Origin: Bacteroidota bacterium
Lineage (GTDB): Bacteria > Bacteroidota > Bacteroidia > UKL13-3
Length of the DNA stretch: 43,789 bases
Direction: 5' to 3'
Assembly: GCA_947464275.1 (NCBI GenBank)
Contig: CANHVU010000028.1
Span: 1-43,789, forward strand
Each line of letters starts with the position of its first letter. The first letter of the stretch is position 1. The notes beneath the pieces are model-generated. The model did not search any database and was not told the DNA's origin. It saw nothing but the letters and a program-made list of their open reading frames with translations. Both the position numbers and the translations under genes were made by a program. Below are positions 40,618-43,789 of this stretch, in pieces.

Positions 40618-42840
40618 TTATCGTCTTCTTTTACGAGAACCGCTGTCCTTTTTTTTTCCTCTTTCTTTCTCTTTTCTAAACCTATCTTGGTTTTTTCTAA
40701 TTGATTTAAACATGGCTGTACTTTCCATTTCTAAATCAATCTGACGTTTAACCATGTCAGCACCAGCCACTGTTACCCTTATTATATCACCCAATTGATA
40801 TTTTTTTCGAGTAGAACGACCAATAATACATAAGTTTCTTTCATCAAATTCATAATAATCATCATGGATATTGGCCAGTTTAATTAAGCCTTCACACTTA
40901 TATTGGGTAATTTCTACATACATACCCCAATCGGTTACTCCGCTTATAATGCCATCAAAAGTTTGACCAACAAAATCTTTAATATATTCAACCTGTTTGT
41001 ACTTAATACTTGCACGTTCGGCATCGGCAGCTTTTTGTTCCATGCTCGATGATTGCTTGCACATCATTTCATATTCTTCTTGATTGGCACTTTTGCCACC
41101 ATTTAAATAATCGAACAACAGACGATGTGCCATTAAATCAGGATACCTACGAATAGGTGAAGTAAAATGCGAATAATATTCAAATGCTAAACCATAATGC
41201 CCCGATTTTTTGGTGCTATAAATGGCTTTACTCATGGTTCTAATAGCTTGGCTTTGCAATAAATTTTGCTCTGGCTTACCTTCTACTTCTACTAATAGAT
41301 TATTTAACGATTTAGAAACTTTGTTAGGATTATCGAGCAACACTTTATAACCAAACCTAGCAGCAAATGTGCTAAATAGCTTCAACTTATCTTCGTTTGG
41401 GCTTTCGTGTACACGATAAACATAAGTAAATTTATTGGTGCCTTTACCCATTTTCGATACATATTCAGCCACTTTTTTATTGGCCAAAAGCATAAATTCT
41501 TCCACTAATTTATGCGCATCTTTTCTAACTTTTACATAAATATCAATTGGCTTAAAGTTTTCGTCTAACTTAAACTTTACCTCTTCTGTTTCAAAACTGA
41601 TGGCACCTTTGCTAAACCTTTCATCGCGCATAATTTTGGCTAAATTGTTTAGCTTAATTATTTCATTGGCATAATCGCCTTCACCAGTTTCAATGCGATC
41701 TTGAGCTTCCTCGTAAGTAAATCGTCTATCGCTGTAAATTACAGTTTTGCCAAACCATTCATCCAATATTTCGGCTTTGTCGTTAATTTTAAAAACAGCC
41801 GAAAAAGTTAGTTTTTCTTCATGCGGACGCAATGAACACAAACCATTCGATAACTTTTCGGGTAACATAGGAATGGTTCTATCAACCAAATAAACCGATG
41901 TTCCGCGTGTTAGCGCTTCATTGTCTAAAGCAGATTTTGGCGTAACATAATACGATACATCAGCAATATGAACACCTATTTCATAAATGCCATTTCCAAG
42001 TTCTTTGTATGAAATAGCATCATCAAAATCTTTGGCATCCAATGGATCAATCGTAATGGTTAATGTTTTTCTGAAATCCTTGCGTTTTTTTATTTCGTCA
42101 GCACTTATTTTATCACTAAACTTAGCTGCTTCTTTTTCTACTGCTTCAGGGAATTTACTCGAAAAACCAAACTCAGCAACAATAGCATTCATTTCTGTAT
42201 TATGGTCGCCTGGCCTTCCTAATATTTCAATTACTTTACCACTTGGGCTATCATCATGAGGCATCCAATGGGTAAGTTCAACAATTACTTTATCACCATC
42301 TTTAGCTTTGCCTAAATCATTTTTTTGAATAAAAATATCGGCATACATGCGCTTATCATCAGCCACTAAAAAACCGTAATTGCTACTTACTTGAATGGTT
42401 CCTACAAATTGTGTTCTAGCTCTATTTATTATTTCAACAATTTCACCAGTTGGTCTATCATTATTTTTAGCTGAAAGCAATTGCACTTTAACTAAATCTC
42501 CATGCAAAGCAGTGTTCAAGTTTTCTTTTTGAACAAAAATATCTTTGCTATCATCGCCACGCTCCATATCAGTTGGCTTTACATAAGCAGCACCACGTTG
42601 TGTTACATCTACTATTCCTTCTACAAAATTGGCTATAAACACAGCCGCAAATTTACCTGGCTGCACTTCTTCTAACACACCTGTTTTTACTAACTGTTTT
42701 ATGGCAAGAATGACTGCATTTTTTTCTTCTGAACTTACTAAATCAAGTTTAGCAGCTATTTGTTTATAATTGAAAAGTCTACGCTGGTTTTTAGCAAATA
42801 CTTGCTCCACCATGCGTTTAATTTTGGTTGATTGAGCCAT
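40618..42840 (-). CDS. rnr: Ribonuclease R
   Basis: 740 residues, processive 3'-5' exoribonuclease that degrades structured RNA. Order: N-terminal helix-turn-helix (1-60), cold-shock-like domains (70-200), catalytic RNB domain with TIDPLDAKDFDDAIS (263-277) and SLRPHEEKLTFSAVF, then the S1 domain (about 640-720, FDGIISGVTDWGMYVEI) and a basic Lys/Arg tail. The catalytic aspartates 265, 271, 273 and 274 are present. Length fits RNase R rather than RNase II. A small lipoprotein gene follows. Confidence 0.95.
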   Translation of the reverse strand: MAQSTKIKRMVEQVFAKNQRRLFNYKQIAAKLDLVSSEEKNAVILAIKQLVKTGVLEEVQPGKFAAVFIANFVEGIVDVTQRGAAYVKPTDMERGDDSKDIFVQKENLNTALHGDLVKVQLLSAKNNDRPTGEIVEIINRARTQFVGTIQVSSNYGFLVADDKRMYADIFIQKNDLGKAKDGDKVIVELTHWMPHDDSPSGKVIEILGRPGDHNTEMNAIVAEFGFSSKFPEAVEKEAAKFSDKISADEIKKRKDFRKTLTITIDPLDAKDFDDAISYKELGNGIYEIGVHIADVSYYVTPKSALDNEALTRGTSVYLVDRTIPMLPEKLSNGLCSLRPHEEKLTFSAVFKINDKAEILDEWFGKTVIYSDRRFTYEEAQDRIETGEGDYANEIIKLNNLAKIMRDERFSKGAISFETEEVKFKLDENFKPIDIYVKVRKDAHKLVEEFMLLANKKVAEYVSKMGKGTNKFTYVYRVHESPNEDKLKLFSTFAARFGYKVLLDNPNKVSKSLNNLLVEVEGKPEQNLLQSQAIRTMSKAIYSTKKSGHYGLAFEYYSHFTSPIRRYPDLMAHRLLFDYLNGGKSANQEEYEMMCKQSSSMEQKAADAERASIKYKQVEYIKDFVGQTFDGIISGVTDWGMYVEITQYKCEGLIKLANIHDDYYEFDERNLCIIGRSTRKKYQLGDIIRVTVAGADMVKRQIDLEMESTAMFKSIRKNQDRFRKEKERGKKKDSGSRKRRR

Positions 42841-42974
42841 TTTTTATTTTTAAAGATGCAATATAGTGGATTTATTCTAGTAAATTAAATTGGGTTTGAG
42901 AAAGGCTTAGACTTTATAAAAACCATTTTAAAAAAATTTAGTTAACAACTAATTCCTCAACTGTAAAACATAAA

Positions 42975-42998
42975 AAAAGCCCCAAATTTGGGGCTTTT
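42975..42998 (-). terminator. Perfect 24-bp palindrome, terminator-like
   Basis: AAAAGCCCCAAA joined to TTTGGGGCTTTT, with A and T runs outside. It can end transcription in either direction, for instance for a unit arriving from the right on the minus strand. Confidence 0.65.
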
Positions 42999-43023
42999 AA
43001 TTTTTATAATGCGTTTTGCGCAA

Positions 43024-43055
43024 TGGCGGAGAGTTAGGGATTTTTACCACTCTCC
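43024..43055 (-). other. tRNA-Ser-like minihelix or att-type relic
   Basis: On the minus strand GGAGAGT pairs with ACTCTCC (7 bp), followed by G and CCA, exactly a tRNA-Ser acceptor stem with discriminator G and encoded CCA. The 14 bases between end AATCCC, as in the 3' side of a T-arm. The anticodon and D parts are missing. It is either a decayed tRNA 3' end left by integration, or a structured RNA element. Confidence 0.5.
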
Positions 43056-43254
43056 TATCGTGCTAGTATTCAAATACTTAAGAAGTCATTTTTGTTCGGG
43101 TACCCGAATTTACCACCTCTTAAATCAACTCATTTTAACGTAAAACTCATGACGAATGTAAAAAGTTTTATTTATAAATGCAAGTAAAACAATACTATTT
43201 TTTGAACTAGTTAAGCCTGAATAAAATGATAAATAATTGCAATTTTCAATGCAA

Positions 43255-43458
43255 TTATATTAAAAGTAAAGGCTGAACATGTTCCTTTTTTAAACCAGTG
43301 TAAATACAAAACTCTTCAACGGTTACAAATTGGTGTCCTTCTTTATCAAACTTATCTTTAACTTTTTGGAGTAAAAGCCTGCTATACCTTTCGCTCTTAC
43401 CTGTAATACGCTGCACATCCTTTGGGTAAATGCAAAGTCTCACTGTTTCTGTTTTCAT
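43255..43458 (-). CDS. Small HTH-like protein
   Basis: 67 residues, basic. MKTETVRLCIYPKDVQRITG, then YSRLLLQKVKDKF and HQFVTVEEFCIYTGLKKEHV look like a winged or MerR-like helix-turn-helix: FVTVEEFCIYTGLK is the typical second part. Short proteins of this pattern are frequent in Bacteroidota, where they resemble excisionases or helix-turn-helix adaptors, but no function is established. It lies alone near the hairpin cluster. A candidate -7 box is 44 bp upstream. Confidence 0.65.
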   Translation of the reverse strand: MKTETVRLCIYPKDVQRITGKSERYSRLLLQKVKDKFDKEGHQFVTVEEFCIYTGLKKEHVQPLLLI

Positions 43459-43501
43459 ACATTATCTATACTTTATGTATTTATTTAACATGCTTGTACC
43501 A

Positions 43502-43509
43502 CAAATGTA
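43502..43509 (-). promoter_or_regulatory. Candidate -7 element for the small HTH gene
   Basis: CAAATGTA reads TACATTTG on the minus strand, fitting TAnnTTTG; its distance to the start at 43458 gives a leader of about 35 bases. The -33 region is AT-rich without a clear TTG. Confidence 0.4.
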
Positions 43510-43623
43510 AAGAATCTCATTTATAAAAATATTGTGCATTATCGGCATAAAGTGGAAAAGCGTGTTTGTATCGGAACTAGCCTGATTTAAAGTAAAGTAA
43601 GAGCTTTTAGCTTTGCTCTTGAA

Positions 43624-43789
43624 ATGAAAAAATACATACTTATTTTATTAATCATAACTGGATGTTATGATCTTAAATCGCAGGAGGTGCCAATAATTAG
43701 AGTAATTGATGGAGATACTTATGAAGTGCTATTAAATGGAAAGAAACAACCTATTCGATTAATGAATGTGGATGCACCTGAATTAAAGC
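43624..43789 (+). CDS. Thermonuclease (SNase-like), partial
   Basis: The window ends inside the gene; 55 codons are visible. The start MKKYILILLIITGC suggests a lipoprotein signal (Cys14). The nuclease fold follows: VIDGDTYEVLLNG with the calcium-site Asp pair, then IRLMNVDAPE with the catalytic Arg. Staphylococcal-type nucleases cleave DNA and RNA; this one should be anchored in the envelope. A hairpin (AAGAGC, 10-base loop, GCTCTT; 43599-43620) ends just before the start codon. Confidence 0.85.
   Translation, partial: MKKYILILLIITGCYDLKSQEVPIIRVIDGDTYEVLLNGKKQPIRLMNVDAPELK

Larger units (their letters stand above)
42841..43254. other. Gap with a cluster of hairpins
   Basis: No gene. Within 135 bp lie four perfect or near-perfect hairpins: AAAAGCCCCAAA/TTTGGGGCTTTT (42975-42998), the tRNA-like 43024-43055, AGTATT-CA-AATACT (43065-43078) and TTCGGGTACCCGAA (43096-43109). 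Positions 43110-43254 are plain AT-rich sequence. Confidence 0.7.

Overview
The window is AT-rich chromosomal DNA from a member of the Bacteroidota. The evidence is type IX secretion (T9SS) sorting domains at the C-termini of several secreted proteins, DUF4296, LruC and GxxExxY family proteins, a mitochondrial-type aconitase, A-rich leaders instead of strong Shine-Dalgarno sites, and a few TAnnTTTG promoter -7 elements. The genus cannot be named from sequence alone; Chitinophagales or Sphingobacteriales-like is a guess. No rRNA operon, intact tRNA gene, CRISPR array, transposase or integrase is visible.

Layout. 1-439: repeat-rich leader. 440-3948 (+): a stress/redox cluster (DUF4142 lipoprotein, pyridoxamine-phosphate-oxidase-like protein, DUF2383 four-helix protein, DUF6496, pterin dehydratase, Tat-targeted Zn alcohol dehydrogenase, small basic protein). 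3947-4226: nested inverted repeat. 4285-5757 (+): flavin reductase and a DUF308 membrane protein. 5758-6789: a lone unknown gene between 60-bp direct repeats. 6790-12959 (+): four tightly packed T9SS-exported genes (two metallophosphoesterases, a YHYH protein, a two-repeat DUF1566 protein). 13320-15200 (-): parE without an adjacent parC. 15438-17122 (+): response regulator and barrel protein. 17293-19560 (+): aconitase. 19590-19980: a stack of palindromic repeats that ends a truncated DUF1801 gene. 20298-25674: yggS, DUF4296, LruC lipoprotein, rdgB, an unknown gene, ilvE. 25773-26670 (-): SRPBCC and DoxX. 27032-31788 (-): TonB/MORN protein, barrel protein, HtrA-like lipoprotein and a large exported unknown. 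32228-42840: mostly housekeeping on the minus strand (valS, rplS, trmD, topA, rnr), with a GxxExxY gene in its own inverted-repeat frame. 42975-43789: a stack of hairpins including a tRNA-Ser-like minihelix, a small HTH-like gene, and the start of a nuclease gene.

The most unusual feature is how palindromic and tandem repeats interact with genes. valS carries three in-frame stretches encoded by repeats of families also seen between genes here, comparable to the Rickettsia palindromic elements. A decayed copy of the valS 3' end lies 5.3 kb downstream of the real one, and a decayed fragment of the HtrA-like protease lies near its intact copy, so 26890-32230 has been duplicated and eroded. The other strong candidate for an undescribed system is the four-gene T9SS-exported phosphoesterase/YHYH/DUF1566 cluster.
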